Below, piece after piece: positions 12,181-23,965 of a stretch of DNA of 64,000 bases. The notes below the pieces were generated by a model. It was given only the letters and a program-made list of their open reading frames with translations, was not told where the DNA came from and did not search any database. The number at the start of each line of letters is the position of its first letter. Positions within the stretch are counted from its first letter, which is position 1. This DNA is from Calliopsis andreniformis (Eukaryota; Arthropoda; Insecta; Hymenoptera; Andrenidae). Where the stretch lies: contig NC_135068.1 in the NCBI RefSeq assembly GCF_051401765.1, positions 558,001 through 622,000 of the forward strand. The letters run 5' to 3'. Made by a program: the position numbers and the translations under genes.

Positions 12181-12319
12181 CGTTGACTCCTGAGGCCCTA
12201 ACTATTCGATCTGGTGGAGCAGCGCCCTATGGTGAAGCCTAGCTTGCCCAAAACGTAGAAGTGACCATTACTTTGACATCAGTTGCATCTGGTCCTGTCA
12301 TACGATCGCAAACCTGTTG

Positions 12320-13117
12320 TATTTATTTTGTATTTTAATCTTGTGGCGATGATTTCAGAGGTACAGGCCCATCCACCTGGTGAGGCAACACGCTTCGGCG
12401 AAGCCTAGGTTGCCGTGAACGTAGAAATGACCATTACTTTCGCACTTGTTCCAATTATTCCTTTTATACGATGGGAAATCTGTTGTATTTATATTGTATT
12501 TTATGCTTCTGGCGTTGACTTCTAAGGCCCTAACTCTTCGATCTGGTGGAGCAACACCGTAGAGTGAAGACTAGGTTGCCCGGAATGTAGAAATGGCCAT
12601 TACTTTCACACTGATGGCAATTATTCCATTTATACGATGGGAAATCTGTTCTTTTTATATTGTATTTTATGCTTCTGGCGTTGACTTCTATGGCCCTAAC
12701 TATTCTATCTGGTGGTGCAACGCCCTAGAGTGAAGCCTAGGTTGCCCGGAACGTAGAAATGACAATTACCTTGACACCCGTTGCATCTGCCCCAGTCATA
12801 CGTTCGCAAACCTGTTGTATATATTTTGTATTTTAATCTTCTGCCGATGATTTCCAAGACCCAAACGCAGCCATCTGGTGATGCAACGCCCTTCGTTAGA
12901 GCGTACGTTGCCCGTAACGTTGAAATGACCTTTACGTTCACACTGGTAGCAATAATTCCTCTTATACGAATGAAAGTCTGCTGTATTTAAAGTGTATTTT
13001 AATAATCTGGGGTAGATTTCTAAGGTCCAAACTCATCCACCTGGAGACGCAACGCCCTAGAGTGAAGCCAAGGTTAACCGCACGTAGAAATGACCATTAC
13101 TTTCGCACTGGTTGCAA
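12320..13117. repeat. Duplicated block, copy 1 (partner 19,780-20,577)
   Basis: About 800 bp (4.8 monomers) with an offset of 7,460 bp. Two substitutions were seen by eye (CATCTGGTG/CATCTCGTG and GAAAGTCTG/GAAAATCTG). Markers include TTCAGAGGTACAGGCCC, CACGCTTCGGCG, TTCTTTTTATATTG and AATAATCTGGGGTAG. Identity ends at TTGCAATTATTCCTG here against TTGCAGTTATTCCTC in the partner. Confidence 0.85.
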
Positions 13118-14174
13118 TTATTCCTGTTATACGATAGGAAATCTGTTGTATTTATATCGTGTTTTATGCTTCTGGCGTTGACTTCTTAGGCCCTAACGAT
13201 GCGATCTGGTGGAGCAACGCCCTATGATGATGCCTAGCTTACCCGGAACGTAGAAATGACCGTTACATTGACATTCGTTGCATCCGCTCCTGTCATACGT
13301 TCGCAAACCTGTTATATTTATTTTGTATTTTAATATTGTGGCGACGATTTCAAAGGTACAAGCTCATCCACCTGGTGAGGCAACACGCTAGAGCGAAGCC
13401 TAGGTTGCCCTGAACGTAGAAATGACCATTACTTTCGCACTGGTTGCAATTATTTCTTTTATACGATGAGGAATCTGCTGTATTTATATCGTATTTTATG
13501 CTTCTGGAGTTGACTTCTAAGACCCTAACTATTCGATCTGGTGGATCAACGCCCTATAGTGAAGCATAGCTTGCCCGAAACATAGAAATGACCATTAATT
13601 TCACACCCGTTGCATCTGCTCCTGTCATACGTTCGCAAACCTGTTGTATTTATTTTGTATTTTAATCATGTGCGGATGATTTCTAAGGCCCCAGCTCATC
13701 CATCTGGTGAAGCAACGCCCTTGGTTGAAGCCTAGGTTGCCCGGAACGCTGAAATGACCTTTACGTTCACACTGGTAGCAATTATTCCTCTTATACGATT
13801 GAAAATCAGCTGCATTTACATTGTATTTTATGCTCCTGGCCTTGACTTCTAAGGCCCTAACTCTTCAATCTGGTGGAGCAACGCCCTGGAGTAAAGCCTA
13901 GCTTGCCCGCAACGTAGAAATGACCATTACTTTGCCCTCCTTTGCATCTGCCCCTGTCATACGTTCCCAAACCTGTTGTATTCGTTTTGTATTCTAATCG
14001 TGTGCCGATGATTTCTAAGGCCCAAACTCATCCAGTGGTGCAGCAACGCCTTTGGTTGAAGCCTAAGTTTCCCAGAACGTTGAAATGACCTTTACGTTCA
14101 CACTGGTAGCAATTATTCCTCTTATGCGATCGAAAATCTGCTTTATTTGTATTGTATTTTATGCTTCTGGCGTT

Positions 14175-14690
14175 GACTTCTAAGGCCCTATCTCTTCGAT
14201 CAGGAGGATCAACGCCGTAGAGTGAAGGCTATGTTGCCCGGAATGTAGAAATGGCCATTACTTTCACACTGATGGCAATTCTCCTTTTATTCAATTGAAA
14301 AACTGTAGAATTTATATTGTATTTTATGCTTCTGGCGTTGACTTCTAAGGCCCTAACTATTCGATCTGGTGGAGCAACGCCCTGGAGTGAAGCCTAGCTT
14401 GCCCGGAACGTTGAAATGGTCATTACTTTCACATCCGTTGCATCTGCTCCTGTCATACGTTCGCATACATGTTGTATTTATTTTGTATTTTAATCATGTG
14501 GCGATGATTTCTATGGCCCAAACTCATCCATCTGGTGCAGCAACGCCCTTGGTTGAAGCCTAGGTTGCCCGGAACGTTGAAATGACCTTTACGTTCACAC
14601 TGGTAGCTATTATTCTTCTTATACGATTGACAATCTGCTGTATTTATATTGTATTTTAATCCTGTGGCGTTGATTTCTAAGGTTCAAATC
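14175..14690. repeat. Duplicated block, copy 1 (partner 18,652-19,167)
   Basis: About 515 bp with an offset of 4,477 bp (27 monomers less five bases). Shared markers are TATCTCTTCGATC, GGAGGATCAACGCCGTAG, GGCAATTCTCC (one base short), ACTGTAGAATTTATATTG, GCATACATGTTG, TTATTCTTCTTATACG and AAGGTTCAAATCATCC (a one-base deletion). Several differences separate the copies, so this event is older than the 6,300-bp-offset one. Confidence 0.75.
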
Positions 14691-17217
14691 ATCCACCTGG
14701 TGAGGCAATGCCCTAGAGTGAAGCCTAGGTTGCCCGGAACGTAGAAATGACCATTACTTTCGCTCTGGTTGCAACTATTCCTTTTATACGATGGGAAATC
14801 TGTTGTATTTGTATTGTATTTTATGCTTCTGGCGTTGACTTCTAAGGCCCTAACTATTCGATCTGGTGGAGCAGCGCCCTAGAGTGAAGCCTAGCTTGCC
14901 CGAAACGTAGAAGTGACCATTACTTTGACATCCGTTGCATCTGCTCCTGTCATACGATCGCAAACCTGTTGTAATTATTTTGTATTATAATCATGTGGCG
15001 ATGATTTCTAAGGCCCAAACTCAGCCATCTGCTGAAGCAATGCCCTCGGTTGAAGCCTGGGTTGCCCGGAACGCTAAAATGACCTTTACGTTCTCACTGG
15101 TAACAATTATTCCTCTTATACGATTGAAAATCTGCTGTATTTATATTGTATTTTACGCTTCTGGCATGGACTTCTAAGGCCCTAACTATTCGATCGGGTG
15201 GAGCAACGCCCTGGTGGGAAGCCTAGCTTGCCAGGAACGTTGAAATGGCCATTACTTTGACATCCGTTGCATCTGCTCCTGTCATACGGTCGCATACCTG
15301 TTGTATTTATTTTGTATTTTCATCATGTGGTGATGATTTCTGAGGCCCAAACTCAGCCATCTGGTGAAGCAATGCCCTCGGTTGAAGCCTGGGTAGCCCG
15401 GAACGCTGAAATGACCTTTACGTTCACACTCGTAGCAACTATTGCTCTTATACGATTGAAAATCTGCTGTATTTATATTGTATTTTTTGCTCCTGGCGTT
15501 GACTTCTAAGGCCCTAAATCTTCGATCTGTAGGAGCAACGCCGTAGAGTGAAGGCTATGTTGCCCGGAATGTAGAGGTGACCATTACTTTCACACTGATG
15601 GCAATTACTCCTTTTAATCAATTGAAAAACTGATGAATTTATATTGTATTTTGTGCTTCTGGCGTTGACTTCAAAGGCCCTAACTCTTCGATCTGGTGGA
15701 GCAGCGCCGTAGAGTGAAGCCTAGCTTGCCCGGAACGTAGAAGTGACCATTACTTTTTCATCCTCTGCATCTGCTCCTGTCATACGATCGCATACCTGTT
15801 GTATTTATTTTGTATTTTAATCATGTGGCGATGATTTCTAAGGCACAAACTCAGCCATCTGGTGAAGCAACGCCATCGGTTGAAGCCTGGGTTGCCCGGA
15901 GCGCTGAAATGACCTTTACGTTCACACTGGTAGCAATTAGTCCTCTTGTACGATTGAAAATCTGCTGTGTTTATTTTGTATTTTATGCTCCTGGCGTTGA
16001 CTTCTAAGGCCCTAACTCTTCGATCTGGTGGAGTAACGCCGTAGAGTGAAGCGTGGTTGCCCGGAATGTAGAAATACCCATTACTTTCACACTGATGGCA
16101 ATTACTCCTTTTATTCTATTGAAAAACTGTCGAATTTATATTGTATTTTATGCTTCTGGCGTTAAGTTCTAAGGCCCTAACTACTCGATCTGGTGGAGCA
16201 GCGCCCTAGGGTAAAGCCTAGCTTGCCCGAAACGTAGAAATAACCATTACCTTGAGATCCGTTGCATCTGTTCCTGTCATACGTTCGCAAACCTGTTGTA
16301 TTTATTTTGCATTTTAATCATGCGGCGATAATTTCTAATGCCCAAACTCGTGGATCTGGTGAAGCAATGCCCTTGGTTAAAGCCTAGGTTTCCCAGAACG
16401 ATGAAATGACCTATACGTTCACACTGGTCGCAATTATTCCTATTATACGATTGAAAATCTGCTGTATTTATATTGTATTTTATGCTCCTTGCGTTGACTT
16501 CTAAGGCCATAAGTATTCGATCTGGTGAAGCAACGCCCTGGGGTGAAGCCTAGCTTGCCCGGAAAGTAGAAATGGCCATTACTTTGACTTCTGTTGTATC
16601 TGCTCCTGTCATACGTTCGCAAACCTGTTGTATTTATTTAGCATTTTAATCATGTGTCGATGGTTTCTATTGTCCAAACTCATCCATGTGGTGAAGCAGC
16701 GCCCTTGGTTGAAGCCTAGGTTGCCCGGAACGTTGAAATGAGCTTTACGTTCACATTGGTAGCAATTATTACTCTTATACGATTGAAAATCTGCTGTATT
16801 TATATTGTATTTTAATCCTCCGGCGTTGATTTCTAAGGTTCAAGCTCATCCACCAGGTGAGGCAACGCCGTAGAGTGAAGGCTAGGATGCCGGGAATGTA
16901 GAAATGGACATTACTTTCACACTGACGGAAATTACTCCTTTTATTCAATTGAAAAACTGTTGAATTTATATTGTATTTTATGCTTCTGGCGTTGACTTCT
17001 AAGGCCCTAACTATTCGATCTTGTGGGGCAACGCCCAAGAGAGAAGCTTAGCTTGCCCGGAACGTAGAACTGACCATTATTTTGACACCAGTTGCATCTG
17101 CCCCTGTCTTACGTTCATAAACTTGTTGTATTTATTTTGTATTTTAATCTTGTTGCGTTGATTTCTAAGGTCCAAACTCATCCACCTGGTGAGGCAACGC
17201 CCTAGAGTGAAGCCTAG
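14435..17217. repeat. 2.78-kb duplicated block, copy 1 (partner 20,735-23,517)
   Basis: About 17 monomers repeated at an offset of exactly 6,300 bp with no internal indel. I saw under ten substitutions (for example TGTTGTAATTATT/TGTTGCAATTATT, CATCCATGTGG/CATCCATCTGG, CAAGCTCATCC/CAAGCGCATCC), so identity is above 99.5% by eye. The offset is eight bases short of 38 x 166, reflecting shorter monomers in between. Confidence 0.88.
14743..16491. repeat. Block X, long version (1.75 kb)
   Basis: Long form of block X, with three extra monomers at about 15,509-16,006 (one delta and an alpha/beta pair) relative to 10,930-12,180. The left and right flanking parts match the short form at different offsets (3,813 and 4,311). 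This block lies inside the larger 14,435-17,217 duplication and so is repeated again at 21,043-22,791. Confidence 0.8.
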
Positions 17218-18651
17218 CTTGCCCGGAACGTAGAAATGACCATTACTTTGACTTCCGTTGCATCTGCTCCTGTCATACGTTCGCAAACCTGTTGTATTTA
17301 TTTTGTATTTTAATCTTGTGGCGATGATTTCTAAGGTGCAAACTCATTCACCTGGTGAGGCAACACTCTAGAGCGAAACCTAGGTTGCCCGGAACGTAGA
17401 AATGACAATTACATCCGCACTGGTTGCAGTTATTCCTTTTATACGTTGGGAAACCTGTTGTATTTATATTGTATTTAATGCTTCTGGCGTTGACTTCTAA
17501 GGCCCTAACTATTCGATCTGGTGGTGCAGCGCCCTAGATTGAAGCCTAGCTTGCCCGGAACGTTGAAATGGCCATTACTTTGACATCCGTTTCATCTGCT
17601 CCTGTCATACGTAAGCATACCTGTTGTATTTATTTTGTATTCTAATCATGTGGCGATGATTTCTATGGCCCAAACTCATCTATCTGGTGCAGCAACGCCT
17701 TTGGTTGAAGCCTAAGTTTCCCAGGACGTTGAAATGACCTTTACGTTCACACTGGTAGCAATTATTCCTCTTATACGATTGAAAATCTATTGTATTTATA
17801 TTGTGTTTTATGCTCCTGGCGTTGACTTCTAAGGCCCAGACTCATCCATCTGGTGAAGAAACGCCCTTGGTTGAAACCTAGGTTGCCCGGAACGTTGAAA
17901 TGACCTTTACGTTCACACTGGTAGCAATTATTCCTCTTATACGATAGAAAATCTGCTGTATTTATATTGTATTTTAATACTCTGGCGTTGATTTCTAAGG
18001 TCCAAACTCATCCACCTGGTGAGGCAACACCCTAGATCGAAGCCTAGGTTGCCCGGAACGTAGAAATGACCATTACTTTCGCACTGGTTGCAATTATTTC
18101 TCTTATACGATGGGAAATCAGTTGTATTTGTATTGTATTTTATGCTTCTGGCGTGGACTTCTAAATCCCTACTATTCGATCTGGTAGTGCAACGCCCTAG
18201 AGTGAGGCCTAGGTTGCCCGGAACGTAGAAATAACCATTACGTTGACACCTGTTGCATCTGCCCCTGTCATACGTTCGCAAACCTGATGTATTTATATTG
18301 TATTTTAATCTTGTGGCGATGATTTCTAAGGCCCAAACTCATCCATCTGGTGGAGCAACGCCCTTGGCTGAAGCCTAGATTGCACGGACCGTTGAAATGA
18401 CCTTTACGTTCACACTGGTAGCAATTATTCCTCTTATACGATAGAAAGTCTGCTGTATTTATAATGTATTTTAATCCTCTGGCGTTGATTTCTAAGGTCC
18501 AAACTCATCCACCTGGTGAAGCAACGCCCTAGAGTGCAGCCAAGGTTCCCCGCACGTAGAAATGACCATTAGTTTCGCACTGGTTGCTATTATTCATTCT
18601 ATACGATGGGAAATCTGTTGTATTTATATTGTATTTTATGCTTCTGGTGTT

Positions 18652-19167
18652 GACTTCTAAGGACCTATCTCTTCGATCTGGAGGATCAACGCCGTAGAGT
18701 GAAGGCTATGTTGCCCGGAATGTAGAAATGGCCATTACTTTCATACTGATGGCAATTCTCCTTTTATTCAATTGAAAAACTGTAGAATTTATATTGTATT
18801 TTATGCTTCTGGCGTTGAATTCTAAGGCCCTAACTATTCGATCTGGTGGAGCAACGCCCTGGATTGAAGCCTAGCTTGCCCGGAACGTTGAAATGGTCAT
18901 TACTTTGACATCCGTTGCATCTGCTCCTGTATTACGTTCGCATACATGTTGTATTTATTTTGTATTTTAATCATGTGGCGATGATTTCTGTGGCCCAAAC
19001 TCATCCATCTGGTGCAGCAACGCCCTTGGTTGAAGCCTAGGTTGGCCGGAACGTTGAAATGACCTTTACGTTCACACTGGTAGCAATTATTCTTCTTATA
19101 CGATTGAAAATCTGCTGTATTTATATTGTATTTTAATCCTGTGGCGTTGATTTCTAAGGTTCAAATC
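18652..19167. repeat. Duplicated block, copy 2 (partner 14,175-14,690)
   Basis: Partner of 14,175-14,690. It shares the same one-base deletions in GGCAATTCTCC and GGTTCAAATCATCC, which makes common descent more certain than substitutions alone. It differs for example at GTATTACGTTCGC (GTCATACGTTCGC in the partner) and AACAGGTGTGGC (ACCTGGTGAGGC). Confidence 0.75.
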
Positions 19168-19779
19168 ATCCAACAGGTGTGGCAACGCCCTAGAGTGAAG
19201 CCTAGGTTGCCCGGAACGTAGAAATGACCATTACTTTCGCACTGGTTGCAATTATTCCTTTTATACGATGGGAAATCTGTTGCATTTATATTGTATTTTA
19301 TGCTTCTGGTGTTGACTTCTAAGGCCCTATCTATTCGACCTGGTGGAGCAACGCCCTAGGGCGAAGACTAGCTTGCCCGCAACGTAGAAGTGACCATTAC
19401 ATTGACATCCATTGCATCTGCTCCTGTCATACGTTGGCACACCGGTTGTATTTATTATGTATTTTAATCATGTGGCGATCATTTCTAATTCCCAAGCTCA
19501 TCCATCTGCTGAAGCAACGCCCTTGGTTGAAGCCTAGGTTGCCCGCAGGTAGAAATGACCATTACTTTCGCACTGGATGCACTTATTCCTTTTATACGAT
19601 GGGAAATCTGTTGTATTTATATTGTATTTTATGCTTCTGGCGTTGACTTCTAAGGCCCTAACTATTGGATCTGGTGGAGCAACGCCCTAGAGTGAAGTCT
19701 AGCTTGCCTGGAACGTAGAAATACCCATTACTTTGACATCCGTTTCATCTGCACCCGTCATACGTTCGCAAACCTGATG

Positions 19780-20577
19780 TATTTATTTTGTATTTTAATC
19801 TTGTGGCGATGATTTCAGAGGTACAGGCCCATCCACCTGGTGAGGCAACACGCTTCGGCGAAGCCTAGGTTGCCGTGAACGTAGAAATGACCATTACTTT
19901 CGCACTTGTTCCAATTATTCCTTTTATACGATGGGAAATCTGTTGTATTTATATTGTATTTTATGCTTCTGGCGTTGACTTCTAAGGCCCTAACTCTTCG
20001 ATCTGGTGGAGCAACACCGTAGAGTGAAGACTAGGTTGCCCGGAATGTAGAAATGGCCATTACTTTCACACTGATGGCAATTATTCCATTTATACGATGG
20101 GAAATCTGTTCTTTTTATATTGTATTTTATGCTTCTGGCGTTGACTTCTATGGCCCTAACTATTCTATCTGGTGGTGCAACGCCCTAGAGTGAAGCCTAG
20201 GTTGCCCGGAACGTAGAAATGACAATTACCTTGACACCCGTTGCATCTGCCCCAGTCATACGTTCGCAAACCTGTTGTATATATTTTGTATTTTAATCTT
20301 CTGCCGATGATTTCCAAGACCCAAACGCAGCCATCTCGTGATGCAACGCCCTTCGTTAGAGCGTACGTTGCCCGTAACGTTGAAATGACCTTTACGTTCA
20401 CACTGGTAGCAATAATTCCTCTTATACGAATGAAAATCTGCTGTATTTAAAGTGTATTTTAATAATCTGGGGTAGATTTCTAAGGTCCAAACTCATCCAC
20501 CTGGAGACGCAACGCCCTAGAGTGAAGCCAAGGTTAACCGCACGTAGAAATGACCATTACTTTCGCACTGGTTGCAG
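19780..20577. repeat. Duplicated block, copy 2 (partner 12,320-13,117)
   Basis: Copy of 12,320-13,117. It is followed after only about 158 bp by the copy of the 14,435-17,217 block. In the other location the two blocks are separated by about 1,318 bp. The order is conserved, so this looks like one larger duplicated segment that differs by seven monomers in its middle. Confidence 0.85.
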
Positions 20578-20734
20578 TTATTCCTCTTATACGTTTTAAA
20601 ATCTGCTGTATTTATATTGTATTTTATGCTCCTGGCATTGACTTCTAAGGCCCTGTCTCTTCGATCTGGTGGAGCAACGCCGTAGAGTGATGGCTAGGTT
20701 TCCCGGAATGTAGAAATGACCATTACTTTGACTT

Positions 20735-23517
20735 CCGTTGCATCTGCTCCTGTCATACGTTCGCATACATGTTGTATTTATTTTGTATTTTAATCATGTG
20801 GCGATGATTTCTATGGCCCAAACTCATCCATCTGGTGCAGCAACGCCCTTGGTTGAAGCCTAGGTTGCCGGGAACGTTGAAATGACCTTGACGTTCACAC
20901 TGGTAGCTATTATTCTTCTTATACGATTGACAATCTGCTGTATTTATATTGTATTTTAATCCTGTGGCGTTGATTTCTAAGGTTCAAATCATCCACCTGG
21001 TGAGGCAATGCCCTAGAGTGAAGCCTAGGTTGCCCGGAACGTAGAAATGACCATTACTTTCGCTCTGGTTGCAACTATTCCTTTTATACGATGGGAAATC
21101 TGTTGTATTTGTATTGTATTTTATGCTTCTGGCGTTGACTTCTAAGGCCCTAACTATTCGATCTGGTGGAGCAGCGCCCTAGAGTGAAGCCTAGCTTGCC
21201 CGAAACGTAGAAGTGACCATTACTTTGACATCCGTTGCATCTGCTCCTGTCATACGATCGCAAACCTGTTGCAATTATTTTGTATTATAATCATGTGGCG
21301 ATGATTTCTAAGGCCCAAACTCAGCCATCTGCTGAAGCAATGCCCTCGGTTGAAGCCTGGGTTGCCCGGAACGCTAAAATGACCTTTACGTTCTCACTGG
21401 TAACAATTATTCCTCTTATACGATTGAAAATCTGCTGTATTTATATTGTATTTTACGCTTCTGGCATGGACTTCTAAGGCCCTAACTATTCGATCGGGTG
21501 GAGCAACGCCCTGGTGGGAAGCCTAGCTTGCCAGGAACGTTGAAATGGCCATTACTTTGACATCCGTTGCATCTGCTCCTGTCATACGGTCGCATACCTG
21601 TTGTATTTATTTTGTATTTTCATCATGTGGTGATGATTTCTGAGGCCCAAACTCAGCCATCTGGTGAAGCAATGCCCTCGGTTGAAGCCTGGGTAGCCCG
21701 GAACGCTGAAATGACCTTTACGTTCACACTCGTAGCAACTATTGCTCTTATACGATTGAAAATCTGCTGTATTTATATTGTATTTTTTGCTCCTGGCGTT
21801 GACTTCTAAGGCCCTAAATCTTCGATCTGTAGGAGCAACGCCGTAGAGTGAAGGCTATGTTGCCCGGAATGTAGAGGTGACCATTACTTTCACACTGATG
21901 GCAATTACTCCTTTTAATCAATTGAAAAACTGATGAATTTATATTGTATTTTGTGCTTCTGGCGTTGACTTCAAAGGCCCTAACTCTTCGATCTGGTGGA
22001 GCAGCGCCGTAGAGTGAAGCCTAGCTTGCCCGGAACGTAGAAGTGACCATTACTTTTTCATCCTCTGCATCTGCTCCTGTCATACGATCGCATACCTGTT
22101 GTATTTATTTTGTATTTTAATCATGTGGCGATGATTTCTAAGGCACAAACTCAGCCATCTGGTGAAGCAACGCCATCGGTTGAAGCCTGGGTTGCCCGGA
22201 GCGCTGAAATGACCTTTACGTTCACACTGGTAGCAATTAGTCCTCTTGTACGATTGAAAATCTGCTGTGTTTATTTTGTATTTTATGCTCCTGGCGTTGA
22301 CTTCTAAGGCCCTAACTCTTCGATCTGGTGGAGTAACGCCGTAGAGTGAAGCGTGGTTGCCCGGAATGTAGAAATACCCATTACTTTCACACTGATGGCA
22401 ATTACTCCTTTTATTCTATTGAAAAACTGTCGAATTTATATTGTATTTTATGCTTCTGGCGTTAAGTTCTAAGGCCCTAACTACTCGATCTGGTGGAGCA
22501 GCGCCCTAGGGTAAAGCCTAGCTTGCCCGAAACGTAGAAATAACCATTACCTTGAGATCCGTTGCATCTGTTCCTGTCATACGTTCGCAAACCTGTTGTA
22601 TTTATTTTGCATTTTAATCATGCGGCGATAATTTCTAATGCCCAAACTCGTGGATCTGGTGAAGCAATGCCCTTGGTTAAAGCCTAGGTTTCCCAGAACG
22701 ATGAAATGACCTATACGTTCACACTGGTCGCAATTATTCCTATTATACGATTGAAAATCTGCTGTATTTATATTGTATTTTATGCTCCTTGCGTTGACTT
22801 CTAAGGCCATAAGTATTCGATCTGGTGAAGCAACGCCCTGGGGTGAAGCCTAGCTTGCCCGGAAAGTAGAAATGGCCATTACTTTGACTTCTGTTGTATC
22901 TGCTCCTGTCATACGTTCGCAAACCTGTTGTATTTATTTAGCATTTTAATCATGTGTCGATGGTTTCTATTGTCCAAACTCATCCATCTGGTGAAGCAGC
23001 GCCCTTGGTTGAAGCCTAGGTTGCCCGGAACGTTGAAATGAGCTTTACGTTCACATTGGTAGCAATTATTACTCTTATACGATTGAAAATCTGCTGTATT
23101 TATATTGTATTTTAATCCTCCGGCGTTGATTTCTAAGGTTCAAGCGCATCCACCAGGTGAGGCAACGCCGTAGAGTGAAGGCTAGGATGCCGGGAATGTA
23201 GAAATGGACATTACTTTCACACTGACGGAAATTACTCCTTTTATTCAATTGAAAAACTGTTGAATTTATATTGTATTTTATGCTTCTGGCGTTGACTTCT
23301 AAGGCCCTAACTATTCGATCTTGTGGGGCAACGCCCAAGAGAGAAGCTTAGCTTGCCCGGAACGTAGAACTGACCATTATTTTGACACCAGTTGCATCTG
23401 CCCCTGTCTTACGTTCATAAACTTGTTGTATTTATTTTGTATTTTAATCTTGTTGCGTTGATTTCTAAGGTCCAAACTCATCCACCTGGTGAGGCAACGC
23501 CCTAGAGTGAAGCCTAG
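20735..23517. repeat. 2.78-kb duplicated block, copy 2 (partner 14,435-17,217)
   Basis: Second copy of the 2.78-kb block. Right of 23,517 the copies diverge quickly (AGCCTAGGTTG here, AGCCTAGCTTG in the partner, then several differences per monomer). Only about 450 bp of Domain II follow before the joint with Domain III. Confidence 0.88.
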
Positions 23518-23965
23518 GTTGCCCGGAACGTAGAAATGGCCATTGCTTTGACTTCCTTTGCATCTGCTCCTGTCACACGTTCGCAAACCTGTTGTACTTA
23601 TTTTGTATTTTAATCATGTGGCGATGATTTCTAAGGCCCAAACTCACCCATCTGGAGAAGCAACGCCCTTGGTTGAAGCCTAGGTTGCCCGGAACGTTGA
23701 AATGAGCTTTACGTTCACACTGGTAGCAATTATTCCTCTTATACGATTGAAAATCTGCTATATTTATACTGTATTTTAATACTCTGTCGTTGATTTCTAA
23801 GGTCCAAACTCATGCACCTGGTGAGGCAACGCCCCAGAGTGAAGCCTAGGTTGCCCGCACGCAGAAACGACCATTACTTTCGCACTGCTTGCAATTATAC
23901 CTTTTATACGATGGGAAATCTGTTGTATTTATATTGTATTTTATGCATCTGGCGTTGACTTCTAA

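Larger units (their letters stand above)
6681..23965. repeat. Domain II: alpha/beta/gamma/delta-type satellite monomers
   Basis: About 104 monomers from a distinct subfamily set. Alpha carries CCCTAACTATTCGATCTGG and leads to TTGACATCCGTTGCATCTG, CATACGTTCGCAAACCTG and TTTTAATCATGTGGCGATG. Beta starts CCCAAACTCATCCATC and leads to CACTGGTAGC, TCTTATACGATTGAAAATC and GCTCCTGGCG. Gamma starts TCCAAACTCATCCACC, often with CCCGCACGTAG, and leads to CGCACTGGTTGC and ACGATGGGAAATC. Delta has CTCTTCGATC and GCCGTAGAG and leads to CACTGATGGC and TTTATTCAATTG. These types were not seen outside this interval. The left edge is resolved at 6,680. The right edge lies between about 23,925 and 23,971, where a gamma-like GATGGGAAATCTG is followed by a type-C CTTGTGAAGCATC. 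Confidence 0.88.

Noticed and set aside
14175..19167. The 27-monomer offset of the 14,175/18,652 pair as the same higher-order unit as at 44.6-53.5 kb.
   Set aside because: The monomers belong to different subfamily sets, only about 515 bp match, and the offset is 4,477 instead of 4,481 bp. The equal monomer count looks coincidental.
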